A stretch of 39,430 nt of DNA from positions 1-39,430 of IMG/VR virus record IMGVR_UViG_3300050129_000187; one strand, given 5' to 3'. Under the pieces are notes generated by a model. It was not told the origin of the DNA and ran no database searches. It saw only the letters and a program-made list of their open reading frames with translations. Positions 38,380 through 39,430 of this stretch are shown here, piece after piece. Source of the DNA: a virus. Position numbers and translations under genes: made by a program. The number at the start of each line of letters is the position of its first letter. Positions within the stretch are counted from its first letter, which is position 1.

Positions 38380-38504
38380 AAAACTAACATTACCCTCTAA
38401 TCAAAGCATGGTGGCAGGTTATTGCAAGTACGGGCTGGGGATAAATAACCTTGCACTTTACCGTGGATGCGCTTTAGTTATGGAAGTCCTTTGGAGGGAC
38501 GAAT

Positions 38505-38681
38505 ATGGATAAACCGCTCAAGGTCTATGCCATTGAAGACAATGGTGGCGACCGCAAATACTGGCACGAGGTTGGCGTGGCTTTCAAGAATAATGACGGC
38601 TCGCTCAATCTGAAGCTCTACATGCTTCCGCTTCTCAAGCTCAACGTCCGCGAACAAGGGGAACCAAAAGAACCTCGATAG
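38505..38681 (+). CDS. Small conserved protein of mobile elements
   Basis: A 58-residue plus-strand protein: KYWHEVGVAFKNNDGSLNLKLYMLPL is its core. Proteins of this small type ('xFWxxiGxAFxNxDGSxNvxLxxLP') are widespread in plasmids and phages, function unknown. GGAGGG lies upstream of the ATG. It is the first gene of a two-gene operon, 10 bases before the primase-like gene, that ends in a terminator. Confidence 0.65.
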   Translation: MDKPLKVYAIEDNGGDRKYWHEVGVAFKNNDGSLNLKLYMLPLLKLNVREQGEPKEPR

Positions 38682-38691
38682 GAGGTGTACC

Positions 38692-39285
38692 ATGTTGGAC
38701 TTTCAAGCGATCAAGGCGATCCCATTGACCCAAGTGCTTCAGAAATATGGGATCGCCCTTACCTTCGGTGGGAAGTACGCCAAGGCGAAATGTCCGCTCC
38801 CGACCCATAAGGACGGAGACAGGGACAAGAACTTCAACATCAACCTCGAAGGCAATTTCTGGAAGTGTTGGTCTGGCTCTTGCAATGAGAAGGCCGGCGC
38901 CAAAGGCGGGGACACGATCAATTTTGTCGCCCTCATGGAAAACTGCCCACAGCACGAGGCCGCGAAGAAATTGGCGGAATGGTTCCACGTCCCCGAGACG
39001 CAAAAGCCCGGCACTCCTATCGAGCACCGGGCATCTGAGAAGTCCCGCATAGGGAAATTCCAAAAGGACTCTTCAGACCATACCAGTCCGAGCGGTAGCG
39101 TCAAGGTGGACACAAAGGGCTACATGCAGGACGTGGACCGCTGGTTCGATGAAATGATCGCGCGCGGGGATCAGGAGGATGATGAACAATACCTTCACCG
39201 CATCCGCAATGCGGTCAAATCGAGACTTGTTCAGAGCTTTCGGAATGGGAAGAGGGTCGCTCAAGGGCTTCTTCCCGAATCTTAG
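38692..39285 (+). CDS. Primase-type CHC2 zinc-finger protein (lacks catalytic domain)
   Basis: A 197-residue protein. The first 100 residues are a CHC2 primase zinc domain: VLQKYGIALTFGG, CPLPTH (Cys34, His39), FWKCWSGSC (Cys59, Cys64) and GGDTINFVALMENCPQHEAAKKLAEWF. No TOPRIM or helicase domain follows; the rest is hydrophilic and helical. It could recognise DNA or act with a host primase or helicase. AGGAGGT before the ATG is a perfect ribosome site. Confidence 0.8.
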   Translation: MLDFQAIKAIPLTQVLQKYGIALTFGGKYAKAKCPLPTHKDGDRDKNFNINLEGNFWKCWSGSCNEKAGAKGGDTINFVALMENCPQHEAAKKLAEWFHVPETQKPGTPIEHRASEKSRIGKFQKDSSDHTSPSGSVKVDTKGYMQDVDRWFDEMIARGDQEDDEQYLHRIRNAVKSRLVQSFRNGKRVAQGLLPES

Positions 39286-39430
39286 GTTTTCTTCCCCGCT
39301 TTTTACTGAGCGGGGCTTTTTCTTGCCCGTAGCCGAGGGTTGTGAGCTGGGCGTCGATGCGGCCGCGCTCGTCGAGAAGAAGGGCAATGGCCTGTTGTCT
39401 GAGGTCTTCGGCTTGTTCGATTGCCGTCAT
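39215..39430 (-). CDS. Small protein with AT-hook-like motif
   Basis: A 71-residue protein: a helix (AEDLRQQAIALLLDERGRIDAQLTTLGYG), then KKRGRKPKIREE, an AT-hook-like motif, and a polar tail. Small proteins of this layout occur widely in uncultured bacteria. It begins at the last base of the window; in a circular molecule its ATG follows the TGA at base 1 directly. Its tail overlaps the primase-like gene and the terminator on the other strand. Confidence 0.6.
   Translation of the reverse strand: MTAIEQAEDLRQQAIALLLDERGRIDAQLTTLGYGQEKAPLSKKRGRKPKIREEALERPSSHSESSEQVSI
39294..39324 (+). terminator. Rho-independent terminator
   Basis: CCCCGCT (39294-39300), an 8-base loop, AGCGGGG (39309-39315), then CTTTTTCTT. 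It ends the plus-strand operon 38505-39285 and lies within the coding frame of the convergent gene 39215-39430. Confidence 0.85.

Noticed and set aside
37025-38450. TTATCCCCA motifs on the minus strand resembling DnaA boxes (two sites)
   Set aside because: Both have a mismatch to TTATNCACA and there is no cluster; kept only as a note.
1-39430. Integrase, repressor pair or attachment site, and CRISPR array
   Set aside because: No recombinase motifs, no direct repeats with spacers and no duplicated core sequence were seen, so lysogeny or a CRISPR array cannot be supported.

Overview
This window looks like a complete, or very nearly complete, 39.4 kb tailed-phage genome of siphovirus type. It encodes a small and a large terminase, a portal-MuF fusion, an HK97-type protease-scaffold and capsid, head-tail connectors, a tail tube, a G/GT chaperone pair, a tape measure and a baseplate hub. 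No sheath, integrase, DNA polymerase, tRNA or CRISPR array was seen. The two ends fit together: the gene that stops at base 1 (minus strand) would run straight into the ATG at base 39430 as TGA-ATG, which suggests a circular or circularly permuted molecule. TGA is an ordinary stop codon throughout. Genes are moderately GC-rich. The host is unknown. A tiny HNH-like protein, DUF932, and long Ser/Thr/Gly/Asn-rich proteins with secretion signals remind me of Patescibacteria (CPR) genomes and their phages, but this is recall, not proof.

Layout. Nearly everything lies on the minus strand, read from high to low coordinates. About 38.3-31.5 kb is the early block: a C5 cytosine methyltransferase with a long open frame nested in it, small proteins behind a strong sigma70-like promoter, a Sak4-like ATPase, a coiled-coil partner, SSB, an HNH protein, a winged-helix protein and a PD-(D/E)XK nuclease. 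About 31-26 kb holds small proteins and the packaging genes. From 26.4 kb down to 7.3 kb is the virion operon (portal, exported adhesin-like proteins, protease/scaffold, capsid, connectors, tail). From 7.3 to 1.8 kb are the tail tip and a probable lysis cassette whose enzyme is a papain-like peptidase. From 1.5 kb through the junction to 39.2 kb are regulatory and accessory genes.

Scattered among these are plus-strand genes, often membrane proteins and some with their own promoter, which look like morons. A small plus-strand operon at 38.5-39.3 kb (a conserved small protein and a primase-type zinc domain) ends in a clear terminator.

Standing out: (1) the minus-strand core genes lack Shine-Dalgarno sites and have A/C-rich leaders, while the plus-strand cargo genes and the 1-1.5 kb cluster have normal ones; (2) three noncoding gaps fold into elaborate multi-stem structures; (3) the methyltransferase DNA is open in a second frame that resembles a known phage protein type; (4) three successive proteins in the head operon carry export signals; (5) there are a likely programmed frameshift in the tail chaperone, an apparent frameshift in the large terminase, and a likely nested scaffold start.
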